Shown: positions 52,136-63,938 of the stretch, piece after piece
Layout of the letters: the number at the start of each line of letters is the position of its first letter
Numbering within the stretch: position 1 is the first letter of the stretch
Source of the DNA: Mesorhizobium qingshengii
Lineage (GTDB): Bacteria > Pseudomonadota > Alphaproteobacteria > Rhizobiales > Rhizobiaceae
NCBI RefSeq assembly: GCF_900103325.1
Contig: NZ_FMXM01000025.1
Coordinates: forward strand, 39,716-103,715
Direction of reading: 5' to 3'
Length of the DNA: 64,000 nucleotides
Program-made: the position numbers and the translations under genes
The notes under the pieces: generated by a model
What the model saw: the letters and a program-made list of their open reading frames with translations, nothing else
Database searches by the model: none
Told to the model about the DNA's origin: nothing

Positions 52136-53006
52136 CCAACTGCCCGAGACGCTGGGGCCGCTGCTTCGGGAAGCGCGGGCTCGGCTTGCCGCGGCCGCTG
52201 TCGATGATCCGGCGCTCGATGCGCGGCTGATCGTTGAACATTTTTCCGGCACGAGCCGCACGCAGGCGGTGGCCGATCCGGAACGCAAGGTCGAGGGGAC
52301 CGCTCTCGCGGCAATCGATGCCGCCTTGCGACGGCGCGCCGGCGGCGAGCCGGTGCACCGCATCCTGGGCTATCGTGAATTCTACGGTTTGCGCCTGTCG
52401 CTGTCGCCGGAAACGCTGGAACCGCGGCCAGATACCGAAACGCTGGTCGATGCGGTGCTGCCCTTCGTCGAGGCGATTGCGGCGCGGGAGGGCGAATGCC
52501 GCATCCTTGATCTCGGCACCGGCACCGGCGCCATTGCGTTGGCGCTGCTCAGTGTCGCGCCTGCCGCGATCGCCACAGGCGTTGACATTGCCGCTGGCGC
52601 GCTGGCGACGGCGACCCGTAACGCCAGGCAACTCGGGCTTGGCGGCCGGTTCACGGCGCTCCAGTCCGACTGGTTCGAAAAAGTTTCCGGCCGGTACCAT
52701 GTAATTGCCGCAAACCCTCCCTATATACTGTCACAAGAGATTGGAAATCTGCAGGACGAAGTCCGCGATTTCGACCCGCGCCTGGCCCTTGATGGTGGCG
52801 TGGATGGGTTGGCCCCGTACAGAATCATCGCCGCCGAGGCGGCAAGGTTTCTGGAAGCCAAAGGCAGAATCGCGGTCGAGATCGGCCACACGCAGCGCAA
52901 CGAGGTCAGCGAGATATTCCACGCAGCCGGCTATGCGACCGATGGGGTGTTTGGCGATCTCGGCGGAAACGACAGGGTTCTTGTCTTTCAACAGGGAAAG
53001 CCTTGA
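52128..53006 (+). CDS. prmC: Peptide chain release factor N5-glutamine methyltransferase
   Basis: 292 aa. The SAM motif ILDLGTGTGAIALALLS and the catalytic NPPY in HVIAANPPYILSQEI, which positions the Gln of GGQ, are intact. The N-terminal helical domain (GEPVHRILGYREFYGLRLSL) recognises the release factor. It methylates the GGQ Gln of RF1 and RF2. The ATG at 52128 lies within the last codons of prfA. Confidence 0.96.
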   Translation: MADQLPETLGPLLREARARLAAAAVDDPALDARLIVEHFSGTSRTQAVADPERKVEGTALAAIDAALRRRAGGEPVHRILGYREFYGLRLSLSPETLEPRPDTETLVDAVLPFVEAIAAREGECRILDLGTGTGAIALALLSVAPAAIATGVDIAAGALATATRNARQLGLGGRFTALQSDWFEKVSGRYHVIAANPPYILSQEIGNLQDEVRDFDPRLALDGGVDGLAPYRIIAAEAARFLEAKGRIAVEIGHTQRNEVSEIFHAAGYATDGVFGDLGGNDRVLVFQQGKP

Positions 53007-53309
53007 CGCAGTGCGAAAAAAGCGCTTGGCAATACAGGGGAATGCGGCTAGGGTCGCCTCAACCGGATGAGACGAAGCAGGCAGTGCTCTTAGCGATTCG
53101 GTTTCCTTGGAAATAGCTGCCTTCTTGCGCAAACGACGCCCAAGCTTCGTGCGGGAATCGTCCGGCAAGTGATGTAACCGGAACAGGATGGCACGTGGCG
53201 CCAACGCAATCGATGCGGGCGAACGCCGGTGAAGAAACGAAACGGCTGGCTGCATGAGCGCCTCCGTTCGTAAAGAGTTTTTCGAAAATTTCAAAATGAA
53301 GAGAGTCGA
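53007..53309. other. Intergenic region between prmC and the DUF4167 gene
   Basis: 303 bases without a credible gene. The last 60 bases are AT-rich (GTAAAGAGTTTTTCGAAAATTTC) and probably contain the promoter of the next gene; GAAGAGAG at 53298-53305 is close to its start. I see no hairpin or known RNA. Confidence 0.5.
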
Positions 53310-54248
53310 ATGAGGCCACAACAGCAGAACAGGCGCATGCGCGGTCGCAACAATAGTGGCGGCGGCGGTGGCAACAACAATAACAACAACCGCAAGGGGC
53401 CAAATCCCCTGACGCGCAACTACGAGAGCAACGGCCCGGACGTGAAGATTCGCGGATCGGCTCAGCAGATCGCCGAAAAATATGCCACCCTTGCCCGTGA
53501 CGCGCACAGCTCTGGCGACCGGGTCATGGCGGAAAATTATCTCCAGCACGCCGAACACTACAATCGCATCATCGCGGCCGCGCAGGCGCAAATGCCGATC
53601 CAGAACGTCCAGCAGAATCGCGATGACTTCGACGATGACGGCGATGACGATCGTGACGAGTTCGATAATGCCGGCAATAGCGGGAACGCCAGTTCCGAGA
53701 CACAGGTGCCCGCAGTCAGCCATGGCGCCGGTCCGCAGCCGGTCATCGAAGGTATGCCGGCCGAGGTCGCGCTGAACCGGGAAAACGGTCGCGACACGCG
53801 TGACAACAATGGCGGACGCAACAATAGCGGCCGCGACAACAATGGTGGGCGCCATCGCGATCGTCGCCCCAATGGGGGTTATGGCCAGGTTGGCCAGCGC
53901 GACTATGGTTCGTCCGCCGAGCAAGGCGGTCAGCAGCAGCGCAACGAGACGCCGATCCAGGCAGAGACCGGCTCGCCAACTCAATCCATTGCGGCCGAAT
54001 CCATTGCGGCCGAACCGGCTCCACTTTTCGAGCACCTGTCGCCGGCAGATCTTGCCGCCCGGGCCGAACTCAATGAGGCGGCCGCCGCCGAAAGCGGTGC
54101 TGCCCGTCGCCCGAGGCGTCCGCGCCGTCCGCGCATCAATGCCGACCAGGTTGACGGTGGTAGAGACAATGCCGACGCCGGCGAGGTGGCTGTGGCCCCG
54201 GTCGACAGCGGTAACGCTGAACCGGTGATCGTCGACATCGACAACTGA
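53310..54248 (+). CDS. DUF4167 domain-containing protein
   Basis: 312 aa. The N-terminus is Arg/Gly/Asn-rich (MRPQQQNRRMRGRNNSGGGG, then a run of Asn). It is followed by the DUF4167 core at about residues 35-95: LTRNYESNGPDVKIRGSAQQ, IAEKYATLARDAHSSGDRVM, AENYLQHAEHYNRII. The rest is low-complexity: an acidic Asp stretch, an Asn/Arg/Gly-rich repeat region around residue 165 and an Arg/Pro-rich segment. RNA binding is plausible from composition, but function is not known. Followed by a good terminator. Confidence 0.93.
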   Translation: MRPQQQNRRMRGRNNSGGGGGNNNNNNRKGPNPLTRNYESNGPDVKIRGSAQQIAEKYATLARDAHSSGDRVMAENYLQHAEHYNRIIAAAQAQMPIQNVQQNRDDFDDDGDDDRDEFDNAGNSGNASSETQVPAVSHGAGPQPVIEGMPAEVALNRENGRDTRDNNGGRNNSGRDNNGGRHRDRRPNGGYGQVGQRDYGSSAEQGGQQQRNETPIQAETGSPTQSIAAESIAAEPAPLFEHLSPADLAARAELNEAAAAESGAARRPRRPRRPRINADQVDGGRDNADAGEVAVAPVDSGNAEPVIVDIDN

Positions 54249-54271
54249 TCGAACGGCTCTTCAAGACATCG

Positions 54272-54306
54272 AACGGCGGGGAGAAATCTCCGCCGTTTTT
54301 ATTTTG
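54272..54306 (+). terminator. Rho-independent terminator after the DUF4167 gene
   Basis: AACGGCGG and CCGCCGTT form an eight-base stem, extended by a GA/TC pair after an unpaired base, around a short loop (GAAA); TTTTTATTTT follows. It starts 24 bases after the stop codon. Confidence 0.9.
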
Positions 54307-54347
54307 TGCCGCGGCGGAATATTATGCGTTGACCGATATCAAAGCGT

Positions 54348-54376
54348 CTTGAGACAGCATGGCCTATGCACCATAT
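54348..54376 (+). promoter_or_regulatory. Candidate RpoH (heat-shock) promoter of clpB
   Basis: CTTGAG at 54348-54353 and CCATAT at 54371-54376, separated by 17 bases, agree with alphaproteobacterial sigma-32 elements (CTTGA- and C-TAT-type). They lie about 95 bases before the clpB start and just after the preceding terminator, so clpB should be an independent heat-shock unit. Confidence 0.65.
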
Positions 54377-54469
54377 CTCGGCTGAACAGGATCCGGCTCG
54401 AATGGGCGGGTCCGTCACCGCAATCTGATCCGGTGCCGCAAAGCGGGCCGGTGATGGAAGGAGACAGAT

Positions 54470-57076
<2,607 letters not shown>

Positions 57077-57079
57077 CAC

Positions 57080-57112
57080 AACGCCGCGCATCCAATCTGG
57101 ATGCGCGGCGTT
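57080..57112 (+). terminator. Rho-independent terminator of clpB
   Basis: A 14-base perfect stem (AACGCCGCGCATCC at 57080-57093 with GGATGCGCGGCGTT at 57099-57112) and a 5-base loop, followed by TTC. It begins four bases after the clpB stop. Confidence 0.9.
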
Positions 57113-57136
57113 TTCATATGAATGGCGAGGGCAGGA

Positions 57137-57502
57137 ATGACGCTGGACGACTACAACAGCTTCTGCGCCTCGCTGCCTGCGACGACCCATGTCGTCCAAT
57201 GGGGCGGCGCCCATGTGTGGAAGGTCGGGGCCAAGGTCTTTGCGATCGGCGGCTGGGATCAAGGACAGCAGCTCTTCGTCACCTTCAAATGCTCCGACAT
57301 TGCCTATGATGTCCTCAAGGAACTGCCGGGACTGCGGCCGGCGCCCTATCTTGCATCGCGCGGCATGACATGGATCCAGCGTCGGACAAGCCAGAGCGTG
57401 GATGATGCTGCGCTGAAGGACTATCTGCGCGAGAGCCATCGCCTGGTTGTCCTCAAGCTGACGAAGCAGGCGCGCAAGGAACTGGGGCTTGCCGCACGCT
57501 AG
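57137..57502 (+). CDS. MmcQ/YjbR family protein
   Basis: 121 aa from the ATG at 57137, chosen for GAGG six bases upstream; an ATG at 57122 would add five residues. The fold is the double-wing, MmcQ/YjbR type: FCASLPATTHVVQWGGAHVW, KVGAKVFAIGGWDQGQQLF, RPAPYLASRGMTWIQRR and a C-terminal helix LKDYLRESHRLVVLKLTKQA. YjbR has a CyaY-like fold and putative DNA-binding role; function here unknown. It follows clpB but lies behind its terminator. Confidence 0.88.
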   Translation: MTLDDYNSFCASLPATTHVVQWGGAHVWKVGAKVFAIGGWDQGQQLFVTFKCSDIAYDVLKELPGLRPAPYLASRGMTWIQRRTSQSVDDAALKDYLRESHRLVVLKLTKQARKELGLAAR

Positions 57503-57652
57503 CTGACATTCATCGAGGCGCCGGAAAACCGCCATCTTCATGCCCGGTTCATATTGGAACCATATGTTGGATAACTGGTTTGTTGGCGAAGGGTTCGCCT
57601 CACAGGGACACTGCCGGGCGGCGGCAATTACGGACCGGAGAGTTTGGCCACC

Positions 57653-59149
57653 ATGTTGCGGACGATCTTCACCCTCTCGGCGCTCGCCGCCGGGATACTT
57701 TCTTCAAGTGCAATGGCCGCGCCGACCGACGATACCTCGCCACGGGCTGTTCGCACTGCTGCTGCCGCCGGCGGCATCCTTGTCGCCCAGGACGGCAATC
57801 TGGACATCTATTACGACGCCAGGGGCAACCGCGTCATTGTCGATGCCGATACCGGCAAGGTGATCGCCATCCAGCCGCCGCAGACCCGGCTCGACCGTCG
57901 CGCGCTGCGCCGTGAGACAAGGCTGCGCGAGCTTGGTCGCGTCCCGGCCGAAGACGACCGCTACTATCTCGACAATCCGGAAGATATGGCGCGGTTCCGC
58001 CGCAAGCAGTTGGAAGAGGAAGGCCGGGTCATTCCGCCGCCGGCCGACGAATACGATCCAAATAGTGACAATTCCGTGGAAGCCTATCCGCCGGCGCCTC
58101 AGGACGACGGCAGCTACGACAACAATTATCCCGAGGCACCACAGCCAGCAGAGCCGCGAACCATCAAGCGCCAGCCGCTCAACGAGGCATCGATAGAACC
58201 TGTCCAGCCGGCAGCGCCCGCCGAACAGGCCACGCCTGCCGATCAGGCGGCACTGCCACCAAAGGCCGGCGACAAGACCACTGTCGAGCCGTCGCTTTCG
58301 CTCGGAGCGCGCCAGGATGTCGCCGCACTTCAGGTGCTGCTCGACCGGGGCGGCGCTTCGCCTGGCGTCATCGATGGGCGATTCGGTTCGAATGTCGACA
58401 AGGCGCTCGCCGCCTACAACGAAATCACTGGCAGCAATCTGCGATCGACCGATGCGGTCGGAATCCAGACGGCACTTGCACAATCCGGCGGCGATGCCTT
58501 CGCCAACTACACCATCACACCGGAAGATGCGGCCGGCCCCTATGTCGCCTCGATCCCGGAAGACTACAGCCAGAAGGCGCAGCTCGACCGCATGGGTTAC
58601 ACTTCGGTGACCGAAGCACTCGCCGAGCGCTTCCACATGGACGAGAATTATCTGAAGGCGCTCAACCCGGACGCCAACTTCAATCGTCCTGGCACGATCA
58701 TCAAGGTCGCCAATTTCGGCAGGCTGGTCTCGACGCCGGTCGCCCGCATCGTCGCCGACAAGGGCAAGAAAGAGGTTTTCGCCTATGACGCGGGGGGCAA
58801 GCTGGTCGCGGCCTATCCCGCGACTATCGGCTCGTCGGATACGCCGTCACCGTCCGGTACGCACACGGTGTCGCGCGTCGCGCTCGATCCGAACTACACC
58901 TACAACCCCAACATCAATTTCAAGCAGGGCCAGAACGACAAGATCCTGACCATTCCGCCGGGTCCCAACGGCCCGGTCGGATCGGTGTGGATCGCACTCG
59001 ACAAGCCGACCTATGGCATCCACGGCACCCCGGACCCGTCGAAGATCGGCAAGACCGAAAGCCATGGCTGCGTGCGCCTGACCAACTGGGATGCGCGAGA
59101 ACTCGCCAAGCTCGTCTCGCCCGGTGTCACCGTTGAGTTTGTCGACTGA
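57653..59149 (+). CDS. Exported L,D-transpeptidase with peptidoglycan-binding region
   Basis: 498 aa. A signal peptide (MLRTIFTLSALAAGILSSSA, then MAA) is followed by a Pro/Ala/Asp-rich linker (about 120-205) and a peptidoglycan-binding-like segment (VAALQVLLDRGGASPGVIDG). The YkuD catalytic domain is C-terminal: GTHTVSRVALDPNY, YGIHGTP and SHGCVRLTN with the catalytic Cys. It makes 3-3 cross-links or anchors proteins to peptidoglycan. ATG at 57653. The 150 bases before it hold no gene. Confidence 0.93.
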   Translation: MLRTIFTLSALAAGILSSSAMAAPTDDTSPRAVRTAAAAGGILVAQDGNLDIYYDARGNRVIVDADTGKVIAIQPPQTRLDRRALRRETRLRELGRVPAEDDRYYLDNPEDMARFRRKQLEEEGRVIPPPADEYDPNSDNSVEAYPPAPQDDGSYDNNYPEAPQPAEPRTIKRQPLNEASIEPVQPAAPAEQATPADQAALPPKAGDKTTVEPSLSLGARQDVAALQVLLDRGGASPGVIDGRFGSNVDKALAAYNEITGSNLRSTDAVGIQTALAQSGGDAFANYTITPEDAAGPYVASIPEDYSQKAQLDRMGYTSVTEALAERFHMDENYLKALNPDANFNRPGTIIKVANFGRLVSTPVARIVADKGKKEVFAYDAGGKLVAAYPATIGSSDTPSPSGTHTVSRVALDPNYTYNPNINFKQGQNDKILTIPPGPNGPVGSVWIALDKPTYGIHGTPDPSKIGKTESHGCVRLTNWDARELAKLVSPGVTVEFVD

Positions 59150-59173
59150 AGAGCCAACGGCCTCCGTTGCGCC

Positions 59174-59806
59174 TCAGCCGATGATCCTGCGCACCCACTT
59201 CGCGCTTGGCGTGGCCGCGTAGATCAGTTGCACAACCAGAATGAAGCCGACGCTGAGCAACGGGGTGATCAGGCACAGCGCGGCGCCGATCGCCCACAGG
59301 ATCTGCGCCTTGACGATACGCAGGTAGACCGTGCGTCGCGTCTCCGCATCGACACCTTCCGCCAGAAAGCCGCTTTGCTCCGCATAGCGCCAGCTGGCGA
59401 ACAGCGTGACGCCGAGCATCAGCAGATTGAGCCAATAGACGAGCACCGCCGTCCTGAATTCGAGGAAGTCGGCCAAAAGGTCGGTCGAGAACGGCAGCAG
59501 GGCGATAAAGGCGAGAAAGCAGAGGTTCAGCGTGGCAAGCCGTCTGTCGGATTTGGCGATCAGCCCATGCTGCGCCTGCTGGCCGAACCAGAAGATGGTC
59601 AGCGTCAGGAAGCTCAAGGCATAGGTCAGGAAGCGTGGTGCCAGCGCCGCGATCGCGGCAAGCAGATCGCGTTCCGAATGGATCGCCTCGTGCGCCGGGA
59701 CCCGGATCTCGAGCACGATCAGGGTGAGCGCGATGGCGAACACCCCGTCGGTGATGCCGACGACGCGGCCGCGTCCCTCCGCCGATGGTTCGAGTGGACG
59801 CTTCAT
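59174..59806 (-). CDS. TMEM175 family (DUF1211) potassium channel-like protein
   Basis: 210 aa with six membrane helices. The first helix GRVVGITDGVFAIALTLIVL has the TDGVFAIA signature of the TMEM175 family, whose bacterial members conduct potassium. A second helix pair follows (FLTYALSFLTLTIFWFGQQA). Bacterial TMEM175 proteins form tetramers of one six-helix unit, which fits this length. The usual Phe before Ser/Thr-Asp is Ile here. Convergent with the L,D-transpeptidase gene, 24 bases apart. Confidence 0.88.
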   Translation of the reverse strand: MKRPLEPSAEGRGRVVGITDGVFAIALTLIVLEIRVPAHEAIHSERDLLAAIAALAPRFLTYALSFLTLTIFWFGQQAQHGLIAKSDRRLATLNLCFLAFIALLPFSTDLLADFLEFRTAVLVYWLNLLMLGVTLFASWRYAEQSGFLAEGVDAETRRTVYLRIVKAQILWAIGAALCLITPLLSVGFILVVQLIYAATPSAKWVRRIIG

Positions 59807-59974
59807 CGGATTCTCCCCACCTGCAGTTCGCCGGAAAACTTAGCATGACTGCCGCCGTTTGCACCCCGAAGGTGCCACCCTGGCAAGACGGCTGGTCTCA
59901 GGTGAGACTGGTTTCAATGACTGCAAGCCACTGGCCGGTTGTTGCCGGTGCGCTGGGGGTCTAAGCAGGGTCCC

Positions 59975-61534
59975 ATGCATTCACCAAGCGAAGTCGCCGC
60001 GGTCCCGCTGACCGGCCCGGTCACGAACGGTACGTTCTGTCCGCAATCGCAGCGGCGGTTCGTGTTGATCGCGGCGATCCTGGCCTCGGCGCTTGGCTTC
60101 ATCGACGGTTCGATCCTGGCCATCGCCATGCCGGCGATCCGCGTCAACCTCGGCGCCAGCCTTGCCGAGGCGCAATGGATTTCCAATGCCTATGCGTTGA
60201 CGCTCTCGGCGCTGATCCTTGCCGGCGGCGCCGCCGGCGATCGATTCGGGTTGCGCCGCGCCTTTGTGGCAGGCATTGCGCTGTTCATTGTTGCCTCGCT
60301 TGCCTGTGCCTTGGCGCCGAATGCGGCTGTGCTGATCGCGTTTCGCGCCATCCAGGGTATTGGCGCCGCGATCATGGTGCCGGGAAGCCTCGCCATCATC
60401 GCCAAGGCCTATCCGAAGAAAGAACGCGGCCGCGCGATAGGCATCTGGGCGGCGGCTTCGGCGCTGACCACGGCGCTTGGCCCGGTGCTCGGCGGCCTTG
60501 TGCTCTCGGCTTTTGGTGACGGCATCTGGCGGGCGATCTTCGCCATCAACTTGCCGCTCGGCCTCATCTCGATCTATCTTCTGCTGGCCAAGATCCCGGC
60601 CGACGCGCCGACGGCCAAACGCAGTCTGGATCTCGGCGGTGCGGCGCTTGCGACATTGGCCTTCGGCGCGCTCGCCTACGGGCTGACCTCGATGAGCGCC
60701 AGCGGCGAGGGTCATATGTCGGGCCCAAGTATTGCCGCCGGCGCCGTATTGCTGGCTGTCTTCATCTTCTTCGAGCTTCGGCAGCGCGAGCCGATGATCG
60801 ATCTGTCGCTGTTTCGTGTCGGCGCTTTCGCCGGCGCCAATGTCGCAACGTTCTTCCTCTATTTCGCGCTGTCGGCCAATCTTTTCTATCTGCCGATGCT
60901 GCTGATCGCCGGCTGGGGATTGAGCACGGCTGAGGTCGGCTTCATCTTCCTGCCCTTGTCGGCATCGATCGCGCTCCTGTCGGGACCGGTCGGCCTGCTG
61001 TCGGATCGGATCGGGCCGCGTTTTCCGATTGCCTGCGGCAGCCTGGTCGTGGCTCTCGCCTTCGCCGGACTTGCATTGCTCACTCATGCTGGCATCCACA
61101 ATTTCTGGGCGGGAATATTTCCGCTGATGGCGCTGATGGGGCTCGGCATGGCGCTGGTGGTGTCGCCGCTGTCGACCGCGATCATGACGGCAGTGGAAGA
61201 CAAGGATACGGGTGCTGCCTCCGGTATAAACAATGCCGTTTCGCGCATCGGCGGCCTGATCGCCGTGGCGGCGATGGGGTCGCTTGCAGCCTGGGTCTAC
61301 GCGAATGCACTGGATGGGAATGCGATGCCCGGCGTCCCTGGCTTCGGCGAACCGGCACCGGCCGGACTTGCGCCGGCACTCGATGCGGCAAGGCTCGCCG
61401 CCAGCGATGCTGCGTTTTCCGCGATCTCCTCGGTGACAGCGCTGCTTTGCCTGCTTTCGGCTGTCATCGCGTGGACGACCATTTCCGGCGAGCGGCTGCC
61501 ATGGCCGCGGCGTGCCAGAGATCCGCAAGGCTGA
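59975..61534 (+). CDS. MFS transporter, DHA2 (14-helix) drug/multiple-solute exporter family
   Basis: 519 aa with 14 hydrophobic helices. Motif A is GDRFGLRRAFV between helices 2 and 3; LGFIDGSILAIAMPAIRVNL (motif D1), WRAIFAINLPLGLISIYLL and GRAIGIWAAASALTTALGPV (motif C) place it with EmrB/QacA. The ATG at 59975 follows GCAGGG. Expected to expel hydrophobic drugs, dyes or metabolites by proton antiport. No adjacent EmrA-like adaptor or regulator, so its substrate is open. Confidence 0.9.
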   Translation: MHSPSEVAAVPLTGPVTNGTFCPQSQRRFVLIAAILASALGFIDGSILAIAMPAIRVNLGASLAEAQWISNAYALTLSALILAGGAAGDRFGLRRAFVAGIALFIVASLACALAPNAAVLIAFRAIQGIGAAIMVPGSLAIIAKAYPKKERGRAIGIWAAASALTTALGPVLGGLVLSAFGDGIWRAIFAINLPLGLISIYLLLAKIPADAPTAKRSLDLGGAALATLAFGALAYGLTSMSASGEGHMSGPSIAAGAVLLAVFIFFELRQREPMIDLSLFRVGAFAGANVATFFLYFALSANLFYLPMLLIAGWGLSTAEVGFIFLPLSASIALLSGPVGLLSDRIGPRFPIACGSLVVALAFAGLALLTHAGIHNFWAGIFPLMALMGLGMALVVSPLSTAIMTAVEDKDTGAASGINNAVSRIGGLIAVAAMGSLAAWVYANALDGNAMPGVPGFGEPAPAGLAPALDAARLAASDAAFSAISSVTALLCLLSAVIAWTTISGERLPWPRRARDPQG

Positions 61535-61545
61535 ACTTCAACGAA

Positions 61546-63603
61546 TCAGCCGTCGATCTTGGCGCTCGCGACTTTCAGCGAATCGCTGTCTTCCTGCTTC
61601 AGCAGGTCGTCGATGCGCTCGCGCTCGCGCTTGAAGGCGACGAGGTCATCGCCTTTCAGCACCTTGCCGACCGGCAGCCGGACGCGCATTGAATCGACCT
61701 TGGTGCCGTTGACGATCAGCTCGTAGTGGAGGTGCGGACCGGTGGAGAGACCGGTCTGGCCGAGATAACCAATGACCTGGCCCTGGCGGACATGAACGCC
61801 GGGTTCGATGCCTTTGGCAAAAGCGCTCTGGTGATTGTAGGATGTCTCGTAGCCGTTGGCATGGCGCAGGATGATCTGCTTGCCATAGCCGCCGGCCCAA
61901 CCCGCCTTCTCAACGACGCCGTTGCCGGCGGCGATGATCGGCGATCCGATGGGAGCGGCCCAATCGGTGCCTGTGTGCATGCGGACATAGCCGAGGATTG
62001 GATGCTTGCGGGCGCCAAACCCGGAGGTAAATCTGCCGTTGGGCAGCGGGTTGCGCAGCAGGAACTGCTCGGCGCTCGAGCCGTCCTCGTCGAAATAGTC
62101 GGTGCTGCCATCCTGCATCTGGAAGCGATAAAAGTTGCGCGTCGTGCCGCCGAATGTCGCCGAGACGTAAAGAAGTTCGGAACTGTCCGAGGTCTGGTCG
62201 TCGCCATCGGGCTGCGAGAACAGCACTTCGAGGCGGTCGGAGGGGTTGAGGCGGGACTGAAAGTCGACGTCTGATGCCAGCAGCTTGATCAGCCGCTGTG
62301 TCATCTTCTTCGACATGCCGTAGGAATAGGCGGTGCGGTAGATGCCGTCATAGATGTTGGGCAGGTTGCCGCGCACCACCACCGGTGCCGACGAATCATC
62401 GAACGCCGTCAGCAATTCGGGATTCGGATCCGGCTCCTGCGCCGGCACATACTGACCGCGATCGTCGAGCGCGATGGTGACGATGTGCTGGGTCCTGTCG
62501 TAGACGCTGGTGCGGACGACCTTGGCGGCATCGCCACGCACCTCGAGACCGACACGAAGTACGGTTCCGGCCTTGAGCGCCGTCGCGTTGAGCAGCTTGG
62601 TGATCGCCTCGGCCATGCCGGTGGCGTCGTCTCCCGTATAGCCCGAATCAGCAAAGGCCTCGGTGATGTCGAGATCCTTGGTGAAGGGTATGATTTCCTC
62701 GGCGAAAGCCGGCGCCTGGTCGTCGGCGGCGGCTCGCGGCGCCACAGAGACGTTTTCCGGCACGATCTTGACGTCGTAGGACCCGGCCATGCTCTCGGCA
62801 AAGGCTTCGCCAAAGCGCTGCGGATCGACATAATGGAGCGAAGCGACCTGGACGGCGCCGTCGCTGAGGTCGGTGCCGGCTTCACGCACCACCTTTTCCA
62901 CCTCATCGGCGGACAGGTCGCTCTTTTCGTCGAAGGAAGCCGTCTCGATCGGAAAGTCGACGGTCTTCAGGCTCATCTCGCTTTCGACCTTGGCGCCGTA
63001 GATCTGGCCGGAAGCGGCGGAGGCTGCGGCCGGCTGCGCCGCACCGTCGTCGCTGTCGTCGCCGAATACCTGCATGGGGTCGAAAGGCGGGTAGGCGCGG
63101 TTGGTGGTGTGGCCGGCGGCGAGCGCCATCTTGATCTGCACGAAAGGCATGGTGTGGATGACGTCACGGTCGCCGACCTTGGTGACCATCGACACTTCCA
63201 TGCGGCGGCGGTCCTTGGCCTTGGCGATCTGACGCGGCGCCACCAGCCTTGTCGTCTTGGCCACCTCGCCGGAATCGCCATTGCTGGCCAGGCCGATCAA
63301 TTCGGCAATTTCGGGCGGGGTTGCCAGCTGCTGGCGCCCGTCGAGGGCGGCGAACAGCGCCACTCCCATCAGCACGCTCGAGGTCACGCCGGTGAGAAAG
63401 GTTCCCGACAGCCAGCGTGCGGAAACCTCACGCCGATCGGGCGGGCCACTGCGGCCGTCCGCGATAAGCGGCGGCTCGTTGCCGAGTTCGGCTATGACAT
63501 CTTCCGTGTCTGGCATCCAGAAAGGCTGCTTCTTCCCCGGGCGGAACGGCTTGTCGCTTTTGTTGTGGCCATGACATTTGCCTGTCACGGCAGGTGAAGT
63601 CAA
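61546..63603 (-). CDS. M23 family peptidase (peptidoglycan endopeptidase), membrane-anchored
   Basis: 685 aa. One membrane helix near residue 75 (LTGVTSSVLMGVALFAAL) follows a cytoplasmic N-terminus. A long coiled and acidic region precedes the LytM/M23 domain: RMHTGTDWAAP (His and Asp zinc ligands) and TGPHLHYEL (HxH). It cleaves peptidoglycan cross-links, as in cell separation and growth. The start is uncertain: a TTG at 63603 gives full length, and an ATG at 63516 trims 29 residues. Convergent with the MFS gene, 11 bases apart. Confidence 0.9.
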   Translation of the reverse strand: MTSPAVTGKCHGHNKSDKPFRPGKKQPFWMPDTEDVIAELGNEPPLIADGRSGPPDRREVSARWLSGTFLTGVTSSVLMGVALFAALDGRQQLATPPEIAELIGLASNGDSGEVAKTTRLVAPRQIAKAKDRRRMEVSMVTKVGDRDVIHTMPFVQIKMALAAGHTTNRAYPPFDPMQVFGDDSDDGAAQPAAASAASGQIYGAKVESEMSLKTVDFPIETASFDEKSDLSADEVEKVVREAGTDLSDGAVQVASLHYVDPQRFGEAFAESMAGSYDVKIVPENVSVAPRAAADDQAPAFAEEIIPFTKDLDITEAFADSGYTGDDATGMAEAITKLLNATALKAGTVLRVGLEVRGDAAKVVRTSVYDRTQHIVTIALDDRGQYVPAQEPDPNPELLTAFDDSSAPVVVRGNLPNIYDGIYRTAYSYGMSKKMTQRLIKLLASDVDFQSRLNPSDRLEVLFSQPDGDDQTSDSSELLYVSATFGGTTRNFYRFQMQDGSTDYFDEDGSSAEQFLLRNPLPNGRFTSGFGARKHPILGYVRMHTGTDWAAPIGSPIIAAGNGVVEKAGWAGGYGKQIILRHANGYETSYNHQSAFAKGIEPGVHVRQGQVIGYLGQTGLSTGPHLHYELIVNGTKVDSMRVRLPVGKVLKGDDLVAFKRERERIDDLLKQEDSDSLKVASAKIDG

Positions 63604-63900
63604 CGAAGCCCCAGGCCCCGGTCGATTCCCCCTCGCGCACTTCTCTTATAGAGCGCTCTACAAAGAGAGGCGATGCACCCTGTCTGCAGAGCTTATCGCG
63701 CACTTCCATATAAGGCTCTTAAAAGGGCACTGCGCGGTTGGCGCCGCGCCCTCTTTCGTTGGCCTTGGTGTCGAACGGCAATGCGGCGGCAATAGGGCTC
63801 CTTCGTGGCCGCTCACCCGTGTTGTCCGCGTTCCGTTGGGGCAGTCGGCTACCAACAAAGTGAGCCCGAAATTTCTGTCGCAAAAAGTTCAAAAACTTCG
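63604..63900. other. Intergenic region before the right-edge promoter
   Basis: About 300 bases without a credible gene. It should hold the leftward promoter of the M23 gene. At 63726-63760 an imperfect dyad (GGGCACTGCGCGG / GCCGCGCCC) with TCTTTC could act as a terminator. The region turns AT-rich towards the right. Confidence 0.4.
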
Positions 63901-63909
63901 AATGAGCTG

Positions 63910-63938
63910 TTGACAGTTCTTGTTGGTGGCGACTATAT
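63910..63938 (+). promoter_or_regulatory. Strong promoter, probably of an rRNA operon beyond the window
   Basis: TTGACA at 63910-63915 and CTATAT at 63933-63938 with a 17-base spacer are the ideal alphaproteobacterial housekeeping promoter. The AT-rich upstream stretch (AAAAAGTTCAAAAACTTCG at 63879-63898) could be an UP-like element. Such a perfect element with a long GC-rich leader is typical of rhizobial rrn promoters. No rRNA sequence is seen before the window ends, so the target is inference. Confidence 0.6.
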
